DNA of 53,933 bases from Aquipseudomonas alcaligenes MRY13-0052 (GTDB taxonomy: Bacteria; Pseudomonadota; Gammaproteobacteria; Pseudomonadales; Pseudomonadaceae). The stretch spans positions 1-53,933 of the forward strand of contig BATO01000038.1 in the NCBI GenBank assembly GCA_000474255.1, written 5' to 3'. Every line of letters begins with the position of its first letter. Within the stretch, counting starts at the first letter, position 1. The notes under the pieces were generated by a model, which saw only the letters and a list, made by a program, of their open reading frames with translations, had not been told where the DNA came from and searched no databases. Below, piece by piece: positions 7,706-16,188 of the stretch. The translations under genes and the position numbers were made by a program.

Positions 7706-9892
7706 ATGCGCTGTCCCTCGCAGCTGCCGAACGAAGCCGAACGCCTGCGTGCCCTCGTCGACTACGGTCTCGACGACGAACGCATGGTCCCCAGCCTGGA
7801 CCCCGTGGTGCGCATCGCCGCACGCATGTTCGACATGCCCGTGGCCGCGGTGAACATGATCGGCAGCGACCACGTGTTCTTCGCCGCCAGCACCGGCGTC
7901 GGCGAGGTGGACATGGACCGCGACGTGTCCTTCTGCGCCCATGCCATCACCCAGGACCAGGTCATGGTGGTGCCGGATGCCACCCAGGACGACCGCTTCC
8001 ACGACAACCCCCTCGTGCTGGGCCCCACCAACCTGCGCTTCTACGCCGGCGTGCCGCTGCTCTCCGCCGAGGGCTTGCCCCTGGGCGCGCTGTGCATCAT
8101 CGACGACCAGCCCCACCAGGACTTCTCCGAAGAAGACCGCGAGCGCCTGCGGGAGCTGGCGCGCATGGCCACCGACCGCCTGGAGCTGCGCCGCATCGAA
8201 GTGAGCGCCGAGCGCAAGCGCCCGGCCTTCGAGAGCTACGCCGGCCACTCCGACACCCCGGTGCTCTGGTTCGACCACCGGGGCCATATCCTCGCCTGGA
8301 ACCCCGCCGCCGCCGACCTGCTGGGCTACGCCCCCGAGGAAGGCGCCGGGCTGCCGGTGGAGGCGCTGCTGGCCGTGGCCGAGCGCCCGTCCTTCCTGGC
8401 GCTGATCCGCCGTGCCGTGACCGCCGGCTACCTGGCCGACCTGAGCACGCCCACCACCCTCAAGGGCCTGCACAAGGACGGCAGCGAATTCGACCTGGGC
8501 CTGTCGCTGTTCTCCTGGAGCGAAAAGGGCTACCCGCGCTTCGAGGCGGTGCTCAGCGACAACAGCCAGCGCCGACAGGAAGAGGCCGAGTTGCGCCGCC
8601 TGGCCACCTTCGACGCCCTCACCGGCCTGGCCAACCGTGGCTGCTTCTACCGCCGCGCCGAAGAGGCGCTGCTGGCGGCCGAGCCGGTGACGGTGCTGAT
8701 GATCGACCTGGACGGTTTCAAGGACGTCAACGACACCCTGGGTCACCTGATCGGCGACGGCATCCTGCGCGAAGTCGCGAACCGCCTGGCCGCCATTGCA
8801 GGCCCCAGCGACCTGGTGGCGCGCATCGGCGGCGATGAGTTCGCCCTGCTGCTCACCGGCATCGCCCAGCCCGAGTCCGCGCTGCTGGTGGCGCAGAACG
8901 CCATCAGCGACATCGCCCAGCCCATCCTGGTGGACGGCCACGAGGTGCGGGTCGCGGCCAGTTGCGGCCTGGCCCTGGCGCCCCTGCACGCCCTGGAAGC
9001 ACTGGAGCTGGTGGGTGACGCCGACCTGGCGCTGTTCAAGGCCAAGGGCGTCGGCCGCAGCCAGGTGGCCGCCTTCACCCCCGAACTGCGCATGGAGGCG
9101 GTGAGCCGCCATTTACACGCCATGGAGCTGCACCGTGCAGTGGAGAACCGCGAGTTCGTGCTCTTCTACCAACCCCAGGTGCGCCTCAGCGACGGTTCCC
9201 TACGGGGCGCCGAAGCCTTGATCCGCTGGCAGCACCCCGAGCGCGGGCTGCTGCCGCCTGCGGCCTTCCTGCCGGCCCTGGAGGGCGGCCCGCTGGCGGC
9301 CAGCGTGGGCAGCTGGATACTCGACGAGGCCTGCGCGCAGCTGGCCTTCTGGCGCAACAACGGCGCCGAAGACATACGCATGGGCGTGAACCTGTTCAGC
9401 GCCCAGTTCCGCGTCGGCGACCTGGTGACCGAGGTGCTGGAGGCCCTGGCCCGCTATGGCCTGCCACCGGAGTCCCTGGAGCTGGAAGTCACCGAGAACA
9501 TCGTGCTGGACAACGACGACATCGTGCTGGAAACCCTGCAGCGCCTGCGGGCCCACGGCGTAGGCATCGCCTTCGACGACTTCGGCACCGGCTACGCCTC
9601 GCTGATCCTGCTCAAGACCTACCCCCTGAGCCGGATCAAGATCGACCGCTCCTTCGTTCAGGGCATCCTGGAGTCACGCCGGGACGCCTCGGTGGTCCGC
9701 GCCATCCTCGACATGGCCCGCAGCTTCGACCTGGAGACCATCGCCGAGGGCATCGAAAGCGAAGCCCAGCGCGCTCGTCTCAAGCTGGAGCGCTGCGGCG
9801 AGGGCCAGGGCTACCTGTTCTCCCGGCCCATGTCCGCCCAGGCCTTCACCGAGGCGTACAACATCCGCCTGCCGGTGCGCACCGCCAGCTAG
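7706..9892 (+). CDS. GAF-PAS-GGDEF-EAL cyclic-di-GMP signalling protein
   Basis: 728 residues, no membrane segments. Residues 1-165 form a GAF domain (MFDMPVAAVNMIG, SFCAHAITQDQVMVVPDA, FYAGVPLLS). Residues about 180-290 form a PAS domain (VLWFDHRGHILAWNPAAADLLGY). A GGDEF domain follows with intact GGDEF at 375-379, then an EAL domain with EAL at 503-505, VTENIVL and DDFGTGYASL. Both catalytic signatures look complete, so it may make and/or hydrolyse c-di-GMP under control of the GAF and PAS sensors. The inhibitory I-site that normally reads RxxD five residues before GGDEF is GPSD (366-369), so feedback inhibition is probably lost. The start has AGGAGG five bases upstream. Confidence 0.94.
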   Translation: MRCPSQLPNEAERLRALVDYGLDDERMVPSLDPVVRIAARMFDMPVAAVNMIGSDHVFFAASTGVGEVDMDRDVSFCAHAITQDQVMVVPDATQDDRFHDNPLVLGPTNLRFYAGVPLLSAEGLPLGALCIIDDQPHQDFSEEDRERLRELARMATDRLELRRIEVSAERKRPAFESYAGHSDTPVLWFDHRGHILAWNPAAADLLGYAPEEGAGLPVEALLAVAERPSFLALIRRAVTAGYLADLSTPTTLKGLHKDGSEFDLGLSLFSWSEKGYPRFEAVLSDNSQRRQEEAELRRLATFDALTGLANRGCFYRRAEEALLAAEPVTVLMIDLDGFKDVNDTLGHLIGDGILREVANRLAAIAGPSDLVARIGGDEFALLLTGIAQPESALLVAQNAISDIAQPILVDGHEVRVAASCGLALAPLHALEALELVGDADLALFKAKGVGRSQVAAFTPELRMEAVSRHLHAMELHRAVENREFVLFYQPQVRLSDGSLRGAEALIRWQHPERGLLPPAAFLPALEGGPLAASVGSWILDEACAQLAFWRNNGAEDIRMGVNLFSAQFRVGDLVTEVLEALARYGLPPESLELEVTENIVLDNDDIVLETLQRLRAHGVGIAFDDFGTGYASLILLKTYPLSRIKIDRSFVQGILESRRDASVVRAILDMARSFDLETIAEGIESEAQRARLKLERCGEGQGYLFSRPMSAQAFTEAYNIRLPVRTAS

Positions 9893-9920
9893 CCTGGCGC
9901 CGGACCGGCCCAGAAACGAT

Positions 9921-9944
9921 GAAGGGCGCCTCGAGGCGCCCTTC
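9921..9944. terminator. Perfect 12-bp-arm palindrome between convergent genes
   Basis: Arms GAAGGGCGCCTC and GAGGCGCCCTTC are exactly complementary. The palindrome lies 28 bases after the GGDEF-EAL stop and 23 bases before the stop of the small exported protein, so it may serve both strands. There is no long T-run on either side. Confidence 0.6.
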
Positions 9945-9967
9945 TGCATCCATGGAACTCGATGGAA

Positions 9968-10171
9968 TCAATGCCACCAGCGCGGCAGGCCCTTGCGCTG
10001 CTCTTCGCTGCTGTTGCCACGGTCGACCTGGGTTTCGCTGACGGAAGCGCGGTCGCTGGCGGCGTCCTTGAAGGCACGTTCGATGGTGGAATGATGGTCG
10101 GCGGCGCTGACGCTGAAGGCGCTGCTGGCGACGACGGCGGCAAGCAGGGTGGCGGTGAAGTAGCGGCTCAT
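9968..10171 (-). CDS. Small exported protein, 67 residues
   Basis: MSRYFTATLLAAVVASSAFS followed by VSAADHH is a clear Sec signal peptide with an AxA-type cleavage site at about residue 24. The mature part is only about 43 residues, very polar (KDAASDRASVSETQVDRGNS) and ends in RWWH. AGGAGA precedes the ATG at 10171 by seven bases. This is the true reading within a longer open frame that extends upstream without coding character. I do not recognise a family. It is probably a periplasmic small protein, and it is convergent with the c-di-GMP gene. Confidence 0.72.
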   Translation of the reverse strand: MSRYFTATLLAAVVASSAFSVSAADHHSTIERAFKDAASDRASVSETQVDRGNSSEEQRKGLPRWWH

Positions 10172-10312
10172 GATGGATTCTCCTGTGGGGATGGGTGAGT
10201 GATTCGACGGGGCCAGTGTCGCGTCGCCGCTGGGCCCGGAGAAACGCAATCGGTCACTAGTGGATATCAGCGAAATCGATTGCGCCCATCCCGGCCCGGT
10301 GCCGGCGTCAGG

Positions 10313-10407
10313 TCTTTCGCGGCTGAAGCCGCTCCTACAAGGGCGTATCCGCAGCCACGAAGCTGACCGGTGCGTAGGGTGGATGGCGCTTTTTTCATCC
10401 ACCAGGC
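10313..10407. repeat. Two REP-type palindromes in a 322-base gap
   Basis: The stretch 10172-10493 has no gene. It holds CGCGGCTGAAGCCGCTCCTA near 10318-10340 and GTAGGGTGGATGGCG... paired with CATCCACC near 10375-10407, both Pseudomonas-style short palindromes. The rest shows no coding character; the promoter of the small exported gene must lie near 10180-10260. Confidence 0.7.
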
Positions 10408-10493
10408 GGCGCCACAGGGGGCACCGAGCCAGGGCAGCCCTGCGGCCTGCTGGGCGAATGAACTCACCCCTACAGGTGCCACCCAACAGGCCG

Positions 10494-11711
10494 TTATCCC
10501 GCCTGGACCTGGCTCCGCGTGGCCAGGCGGGTGTGCAGGCCGAAGGCGACCAGGGCCAGCAGCGGCAACGCGGCACCAAGGGCGGCGATGGCCAGCCAGC
10601 CGCCCTGCTCGTACAGCAGGCTGGCGATAGACGAACCGACGGCGCCACCGATGAAGATGCTGGTCATGTACAGCGCGTTCAGCCGGCCGCGGCTGGCGGC
10701 ATCCAGGGCGTAGACCTCGCGCTGGCCGAGCACCATGTTCATCTGCACGGCGAAATCCAGCAGCACGCCGGTCAGCGCCAGGCCGACCACGCCCCAGGGC
10801 AGCCTGAACAGGGCCGGGAGGAAGCTGAGCATCGCCAGCAGCATGGCGCAGCGCGACATGCTCCGGGTGTGCCCCGCATCCGCCAGGCGCCCGGCGATGG
10901 GGGCAGCTACCGCACCGATGGCGCCGACCAGGGCGAACAGCGCGATCTGCGACTGGGACAGCCCATGGTTGCGGGCCAGCTCCACCGGCACGGCGGTCCA
11001 GAACAGGCTGAAGGTGCCGAACATCAGCGCCTGGTACAGCGAGCGCTGGCGCAGCACCGGCTCGCGGCGGAACAGGTGCCAGAGCGAGGCCAGCAACTGG
11101 CCGTAGCTGGCGCGGTGGTCGGGGCGCCGGCTGGGCAGCGCCATGGCCATCACCAGGGCGATCAGCAGCATCAGCCCGGCGGCGCCGAAGAACACCGCGC
11201 GCCAGCCGAAGTGGTCAGCCACCACGCTGGACAGCGGCCGCGCCAGGAGGATGCCCAGCAGCAGCCCGCCCATGATCCCGCCGACCACCCGGCCCCGGGA
11301 TTCCTCGGGCGCCAGGTGCGCGGCCAGGGGGATCAGCATCTGCACCGAGACCGAGCTGAAGCCGATCAGGGCCGAGACCAGCAACAGGACGGCGGGCGCG
11401 TCGGCCAGGGCCATGCCCACCAGGGCGAGGACACTGACGCCGAGGGTGGCGAGCATCAGCCGGCGGTTCTCCAGCAGGTCCGCCAGGGGCACCAGGAAGA
11501 ACAACCCAAGGGCATAGCCGACCTGGGTCAGGGAGACGATAAGGCTGGCGCCGTGGGTGGAGATGCCGACATCGGGGGCGATCAGCTCGATGATCGGCTG
11601 GGCGTAGTAGATGTTGGCGACGATGGCGCCGCAGCAGAAGGCGAAGAGCAGCACCAGGCCCCGGCTGAGCGCCTGGGGGGCATGGGTGGCGAAATGGCTG
11701 GCAGGGTTCAT
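10494..11711 (-). CDS. MFS transporter (drug/solute exporter type)
   Basis: 405 residues, 12 predicted membrane segments, with YYAQPIIELIAPDVG in the first loop and LADLLENRRLMLATLG as the motif-A region between helices 2 and 3. YYAQP and ALLLVSALIGFSSVSVQ are typical of the YnfM-like/arabinose-exporter branch. It probably exports small molecules by proton antiport. GAGGA precedes the ATG at 11711. It lies 112 bases downstream of a LysR gene on the same strand, which may control it; the LysR and MFS genes could be one unit. Confidence 0.9.
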   Translation of the reverse strand: MNPASHFATHAPQALSRGLVLLFAFCCGAIVANIYYAQPIIELIAPDVGISTHGASLIVSLTQVGYALGLFFLVPLADLLENRRLMLATLGVSVLALVGMALADAPAVLLLVSALIGFSSVSVQMLIPLAAHLAPEESRGRVVGGIMGGLLLGILLARPLSSVVADHFGWRAVFFGAAGLMLLIALVMAMALPSRRPDHRASYGQLLASLWHLFRREPVLRQRSLYQALMFGTFSLFWTAVPVELARNHGLSQSQIALFALVGAIGAVAAPIAGRLADAGHTRSMSRCAMLLAMLSFLPALFRLPWGVVGLALTGVLLDFAVQMNMVLGQREVYALDAASRGRLNALYMTSIFIGGAVGSSIASLLYEQGGWLAIAALGAALPLLALVAFGLHTRLATRSQVQAG

Positions 11712-11823
11712 CCAACGGTCCTCAGGGTGTAACGGTTCGAGGCGCCTATCCTGGGCAAGGTGGCGGGTGGAGGGAATCCGCCCGGGGCGCAAAGCGGCTT
11801 TGCCTTTTGCGCAATGCCAGCCG

Positions 11824-12717
11824 CTAGAGCAAGCCGCCGACGAACTCGATGAACGCCGCGACCCGCCGCGAACCCCGCTGGCTGGGCAGGTAGAGCGCGC
11901 TGATCACCGCGCTGGTGTCGTCCGGGTTGACCAGGTGCTCGGGGAACAGCGGCAGCAGGCGGCCGGCAGCGATATCCGCATCCACCAGCCAGTCCGGCAG
12001 CAGCGCCACCGCCGACCCGGCCAGCGCCACGTCGCGCAGCACCTCGACGTTGTTGCTGCGCATGCGCCCACGCACCGGTACGCGGACTTCGCCATCCTCG
12101 CCGCTGAAGGTCCAGACCTGGCGGGCCGCACCGTAGTTGAAGCGCAGGCAGTCGTGCTCGGCCAGGTCCAGCGGCTGTCCGGGCGTGCCGTGCTCCGCCA
12201 GGTAGGCCGGGCTGGCCACCACATGGCGACGGAACTGCCCCAGGCTGCGGGCGACCACGCCGTCCATGGGCGCCGCCGCACCGAGGCGGATGGACAGGTC
12301 CACCCGCTCGCCGAGCAGGTCGACGATCTCGTCGGTCAGGGTGATATCCAGTTCCAGGCGCGGGTAACGGCGCAGCAGCTCACCGATCCTGGGCGAAATC
12401 AGGCAGCGGCCGAAGGCGCTGGGAAGCGAAACCCGCAGCGGCCCGCTGGGCTCCTCGCCGCCGTCCATCACCGAGGCATCGGCCTCGGCCACATACTCCA
12501 GCACCTGGCGCGAACTCTGGTAATAGGCGGCACCGGCCTCGGTGACCGTCACCTGCCGCGTGGAGCGGTTGAGCAGCACCGTGCCCAGCTCCTGCTCCAG
12601 GGCATCGACCATGCGCGTGACCGAGGAGGTGGCCAGGCCCAGGCGCCGTGCGGCTGCCGAGAAGCCCTTGGCGTCCACGGCGGCGACGAACATCTTCAGG
12701 GCCAGCAGCTTGTCCAT
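11824..12717 (-). CDS. LysR-family transcriptional regulator
   Basis: 297 residues. The N-terminal winged helix-turn-helix reads FVAAVDAKGFSAAARRLGLA, then TSSVTRMVDALEQELG and LLNRSTRQVTVTEAG, followed by an effector domain of the CrgA-like group (RYPRLELDITLTDEIVDLL). GGAG precedes the ATG at 12717 by five bases. LysR proteins of this subgroup usually act on adjacent genes; here the nearest candidate is the MFS gene downstream. The ligand is unknown. Confidence 0.92.
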   Translation of the reverse strand: MDKLLALKMFVAAVDAKGFSAAARRLGLATSSVTRMVDALEQELGTVLLNRSTRQVTVTEAGAAYYQSSRQVLEYVAEADASVMDGGEEPSGPLRVSLPSAFGRCLISPRIGELLRRYPRLELDITLTDEIVDLLGERVDLSIRLGAAAPMDGVVARSLGQFRRHVVASPAYLAEHGTPGQPLDLAEHDCLRFNYGAARQVWTFSGEDGEVRVPVRGRMRSNNVEVLRDVALAGSAVALLPDWLVDADIAAGRLLPLFPEHLVNPDDTSAVISALYLPSQRGSRRVAAFIEFVGGLL

Positions 12718-12735
12718 GGGCGCTCCGGGGAATGG

Positions 12736-12760
12736 AAAAGCCCGGCACAAGGGCCGGGCT
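12736..12760 (-). terminator. Rho-independent terminator of the desaturase gene
   Basis: On the minus strand AGCCCGGC-CCTTGT-GCCGGGCT is followed by TTTT. It lies between the stop of the desaturase gene and the start of the LysR gene, so it separates the two transcripts. Confidence 0.8.
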
Positions 12761-12803
12761 GGGGATCGGCGGATGATACCTAGCGCCGCTCCAGGCTTCA
12801 CCG

Positions 12804-13667
12804 TCAACCGGCAGCTTTACCCGCCTCCTCGGCCGGAGCCGTCTCCGGCTCCGGTGCGCGCTCGCGCACCACAGGCCAGAACAGCTCGTGCTGCCAGCTC
12901 ACCGGGCGCAGGTGCTCGATGCCGTAACGCTCGGGGCGGCGGCGGGTGATCTTCGCCGTGCCGAACAGCACATCCCAGAAGAACAGCAGGTTGCCGTAGT
13001 TGCCCTTGTAATGGGTCACGCCGTCGTCGGCGCTGAGGCCGTGGTGGGCCGAGTGGGTGGAGGGCGTGGAGATGGTCCGTTCCAGCAGCCACATCAGCGG
13101 CCGCAGGGGGCGGATGCGGTAAAGCCTGTCGTCCCAGGGCACGCTGCTGTGGGCGCCGAAGATCACGCACATCTTGAGGATCAGGTAGACGTAGTAGACC
13201 GGCGCCAGCCCCATGTGGATGAGCATCCCGCTCAACCACAGGCCCGGCATCAGCAGGTAGTAGAAGCTGTTGTTGCGGTAGACGATGCGGATGCTCATGT
13301 AGGGCGCCGAGTGGTGTGCCCGGTGCAGGGCATAGAGCAGCGGCACGCGGTGGGCCAGGCGGTGCCAGGCGTACTGGGTGAGGTCATCGAACACCAGGAA
13401 CAGCGCGAACCCCGCCAGCCAGGGCAGGCCGGCCAGGCTGCCTTTCGCCTCGGGCACGAAGTGGTCCAGCAGCCTGGCGCTGATGGTCATCACCAGGGGG
13501 AAGGTGAAGCCCAGCAGCAGGCTGGAGCCGATGATCTCGATCAGCGCGTCACGGCGCCGACCCTCGGGTTGGCGAAAGCAGGCACAGGCTATTTCCAGCA
13601 GGATGAACCCCAGGAAGATGGCGGCGACTATCAGCGTGGGGTTATTGGCGAGCGTTGTTGTATTCAT
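12804..13667 (-). CDS. Sterol desaturase/fatty acid hydroxylase-family membrane protein
   Basis: 287 residues with about four to five membrane segments and the histidine clusters of the di-iron fatty acid hydroxylase superfamily: WHRLAH, HRAHH and HSAHHG, ending in NLLFFWDVLFGTAK. The family inserts hydroxyl groups or double bonds into lipids, with the iron bound by eight or so histidines at the membrane surface. The ATG at 13667 (MNTTTLANN) is the natural start; the longer open frame upstream is not coding. It is divergent from an AraC gene only 67 bases away, which suggests local control. The substrate is not readable from sequence. Confidence 0.9.
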   Translation of the reverse strand: MNTTTLANNPTLIVAAIFLGFILLEIACACFRQPEGRRRDALIEIIGSSLLLGFTFPLVMTISARLLDHFVPEAKGSLAGLPWLAGFALFLVFDDLTQYAWHRLAHRVPLLYALHRAHHSAPYMSIRIVYRNNSFYYLLMPGLWLSGMLIHMGLAPVYYVYLILKMCVIFGAHSSVPWDDRLYRIRPLRPLMWLLERTISTPSTHSAHHGLSADDGVTHYKGNYGNLLFFWDVLFGTAKITRRRPERYGIEHLRPVSWQHELFWPVVRERAPEPETAPAEEAGKAAG

Positions 13668-13734
13668 GGCAATCTCGTTCCGGCCCGACAGGGGCATTGC
13701 CCAGCCATGAGAAACCAGGACACCCGCCCGACCT

Positions 13735-14697
13735 ATGCGAGAAGAGGACAGAAACATCCGAATCGAGGCCAAGTCGCCGGTCCGGCGCTTCCATCGCGGC
13801 GCCATGGGCCAGGTGCTGGAGCGTTACCTCGATGCACAGTCCCGAGGCCCACAGCGCGACTACCAGTTGGTGGAGCTGGAGCAGCTCTGGGCGGATGCCG
13901 CGCGCCACGACCCCGCCATCGGCCTGCACCTGTTCGCCCGGTTCACCTCGCGGGACCTGCACGTGCTTACCCAGCTGTGCCTGTATTGCCTCGACGTCGC
14001 CCAGGCCGTCGCCTGCTGGGCGCGCTATGCACCGCTGGCTTCGGACATGGAGAACCTGGCGCTGGTGGAAGATGCCGGTGGCGTCGCCGTGGAGCTGCGC
14101 ATCGACGCGCCCGAGGGCCTGGCCCGCTATGTGGTCGAGCACTACAACGTGATGGCGCTGACCCAGTTGCGCCGGGGCACAGGCGTCGAGGTGACACCGG
14201 CACGGGCCTGCTTCACCTACCCCCGCCCCGCCTATCACGCCGAATACCGGGCCTGGTTCGGCGATGACCTGCAGTTCGGCTGCGACCACAACCGCCTGTA
14301 CTTCGCCCCGACCACCCTCAGCCTGCCGATGCAGGGACACAACCCCGGCATGCTCGACCTGCTGACCAGCGAACTCGACCGCCGCCTGGCCCGCCAGCAC
14401 CAGCTCAGCGGCTGGGCCGCCCGGGTCGCCAGCGGCGTGCGCCGCAGCCTGGCACGGGGTGAAGCGCCGAGCCTGGAGAACCAGGCCGAAGCCCTGCACC
14501 AGAGCCCGCGTACCTTGCGCCGGCGCCTGGAGGAGCAGGGCCTGACCTTCCGCCAGTTGCTCGACCTGGTACGTGGCGAACTGGAACAGCACCTGGAGTT
14601 GCAGGGCCTGGGCCGCGCGGAGATCGCCGAACAGCTCGGCTACGCCGACCTGGCCGCCTACCAGCACGCCCGCAAGCGCTGGCGCGACTACGGCTAG
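13735..14697 (+). CDS. AraC-family regulator next to the desaturase gene
   Basis: 320 residues. It has an arabinose_bd-type sensor (about 20-200) and a C-terminal helix-turn-helix region: NQAEALHQSPRTLRRRLEEQ, then RAEIAEQLGYADLAAYQHAR. The second helix-turn-helix is short and the protein ends at KRWRDYG, earlier than most relatives. It is divergent from the desaturase and probably regulates it. The stop codon TAG lies inside a REP palindrome (14695-14715). The start at 13735 lacks a clear ribosome site; an ATG at 13804 is an alternative. Confidence 0.85.
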   Translation: MREEDRNIRIEAKSPVRRFHRGAMGQVLERYLDAQSRGPQRDYQLVELEQLWADAARHDPAIGLHLFARFTSRDLHVLTQLCLYCLDVAQAVACWARYAPLASDMENLALVEDAGGVAVELRIDAPEGLARYVVEHYNVMALTQLRRGTGVEVTPARACFTYPRPAYHAEYRAWFGDDLQFGCDHNRLYFAPTTLSLPMQGHNPGMLDLLTSELDRRLARQHQLSGWAARVASGVRRSLARGEAPSLENQAEALHQSPRTLRRRLEEQGLTFRQLLDLVRGELEQHLELQGLGRAEIAEQLGYADLAAYQHARKRWRDYG

Positions 14698-14715
14698 CCC
14701 GGGCTTCAGCCCGGG
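14695..14715. repeat. REP-type palindrome overlapping a stop codon
   Basis: TAGCCCGGGCTTCAGCCCGG is the same unit as at 3746-3767. Its first three bases are the stop codon of the AraC gene. It lies between two convergent genes and may help end both transcripts. Confidence 0.82.
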
Positions 14716-14725
14716 AGTATGAAAG

Positions 14726-15376
14726 TCATCGTGCGCTGATGCGGTAGACGCAGCGGGAGGCATTGGCCAGCAGGTGCTGCTCGCGGACCACCTCGGCCTC
14801 CTCGCCCACCACTTCCTGGAACAGTTGCAGCTCGGAGCGGCAGAAGCCCTGGCAGCTCCGTGCCGCCACACAGATGGGGCAGTGGTCCTCGATCAGCAGC
14901 CAATCCTCGCCATCCCGCTCCACCCGCGCCATGTAGCCCTCGGTCGAGCGCACCGCCGCCAGCTGCTCCAGGCGCCTGGGCAGGCTGCGGCTGCTGCAGG
15001 CCTGGCGATAGACCGCGCGGGACTCCGCCTCGCGCTGGCAGATCAGGCGGTCCAGCCCCTCTTCGCCGAACAGCTGGCGCACCGAGCCGATCAACTGCAC
15101 CGTGAGCTGCGCGTGGGTATCCGGGAAACGGGCGTAACCGGCATCGGTGAGCACCCAGTTCTGCCTCGGCCGCCCGGCACCGGATGCCGGCTCCTGGCGG
15201 CCTTCCACCAGCCCTGCGGCCACCAGCTTCTGCACCTGCTGGCGCGCCGCCTCCGGCGTCATCTCCAGGGCCTGGGCCAGGGCGGCGGTGGACACCGGAC
15301 CCCGGGTCTTGATCAGCAGCAGGGTGCGATCGCCGGTGGAGGCAGCGGTGTCGGTGATGGGGTTGGAGGTGGTCAA
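14726..15376 (-). CDS. SufR-like (COG2345-type) winged-helix regulator with cysteine cluster
   Basis: About 216 residues from a TTG at 15376; there is no in-frame ATG nearby, and CCGGA lies seven bases upstream. The N-terminal winged helix (LLLIKTRGPVSTAALAQALE, then MTPEAARQQVQKLVAAGLVE) precedes a C-terminal part with Cys166-x2-Cys169-x5-Cys175-x3-Cys179 (HCPICVAARSCQGFC) and Cys209 in RCVYRI. This matches the COG2345/SufR layout, whose founding members bind an Fe-S cluster and repress Fe-S assembly genes. No suf or isc genes are present here, so the target is unknown. It is divergent from the PraB-like gene, which could be its target. The start codon is the weakest part of the call. Confidence 0.8.
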   Translation of the reverse strand: MTTSNPITDTAASTGDRTLLLIKTRGPVSTAALAQALEMTPEAARQQVQKLVAAGLVEGRQEPASGAGRPRQNWVLTDAGYARFPDTHAQLTVQLIGSVRQLFGEEGLDRLICQREAESRAVYRQACSSRSLPRRLEQLAAVRSTEGYMARVERDGEDWLLIEDHCPICVAARSCQGFCRSELQLFQEVVGEEAEVVREQHLLANASRCVYRISAR

Positions 15377-15607
15377 GGCGCGGTCCGGATATCCAAGCGA
15401 ATGGTTGCATATTAGAGAGCCGCCCGAAGCGCGTCGAGCGGGGATCGCCCTGTGCCCTGGGTAACTTCTTCCCATGGGCCAGGCGAGTGATCCGGCGACG
15501 CCATCCTTTGGCTGGCTGGGCAGCGTCTTGGATGGGTCTAGCCTGCGCCTACCGCCCCGGGCCAAGGACAGCCACCGGGCATTCGCACGCTGACAAGGAA
15601 CGACACG

Positions 15608-16075
15608 ATGAACCCCTACAAAGCCGCCCTGAAGATACTGGCCCTGCTCGGCCTGGCCATCTGGTCCCTGGTCTCCTCCGCCTTCACCCCGGGCGGCGCC
15701 TTCACCGCTACCGGCCCCTTCAGCGTGAAGTACAACCCGGTGCTGCCGGCGGTCACCTGCACGCTCACGGTGCACGGGGTCGCCAACCCCGGCGGTGGAG
15801 CCTCCGTGACGGCCGCCACCCTGACCGGCAGCAACCCGCTCTGCGCGACCATTGCCCCGCAAGGCCTGCCCTGGCCCTGGCAACCGACCAGCGTCACGAC
15901 CGTGAATGTCAGCAATATGGGCATCAAGATCGGCACCGTGACCTGCAGCGCCGCAACGTTGGCCACCACCTGGAGCAACGCCAGCAACAGCCTGTCGGCG
16001 ACCAGCCTGCCCTGGGGCAGTTGCACCCTGCAGAGCCTGACCCTGGTGACCACGCCGGCGCTCACCCTGCCCTGA
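15608..16075 (+). CDS. Secreted PraA/PraB-like protein
   Basis: 155 residues with an N-terminal signal segment (KAALKILALLGLAIWSLVSS) and a mature part rich in Thr, Ser, Ala and Asn. It has four cysteines (VTCTL, NPLCAT, VTCSA, GSCTL) and the pattern GSNPLC...LPW...TTWSNASNSLSA. From memory this matches the Pseudomonas proteins named alkane oxidation protein activator PraA/PraB and related biofilm-matrix carbohydrate-binding-like proteins; I cannot confirm by search. AAGGA precedes the ATG. It stands alone, divergent from the SufR-like regulator with a 231-base gap. Confidence 0.62.
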   Translation: MNPYKAALKILALLGLAIWSLVSSAFTPGGAFTATGPFSVKYNPVLPAVTCTLTVHGVANPGGGASVTAATLTGSNPLCATIAPQGLPWPWQPTSVTTVNVSNMGIKIGTVTCSAATLATTWSNASNSLSATSLPWGSCTLQSLTLVTTPALTLP

Positions 16076-16188
16076 CTGACACCGGGTGTGCCATGAAAAA
16101 ACCGCGCAGCTGTAGCGGGTGATGCCGGCGACGGCCCGGTAGTGTTGCGCGACCGGCCGCACCCGCGGCCCTCGCCAGGACCGCTGCC

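Noticed and set aside
12888-14267. Plus-strand open frame joining the desaturase antisense and the AraC region
   Set aside because: It is antisense to the histidine-motif desaturase and out of frame with the AraC gene.
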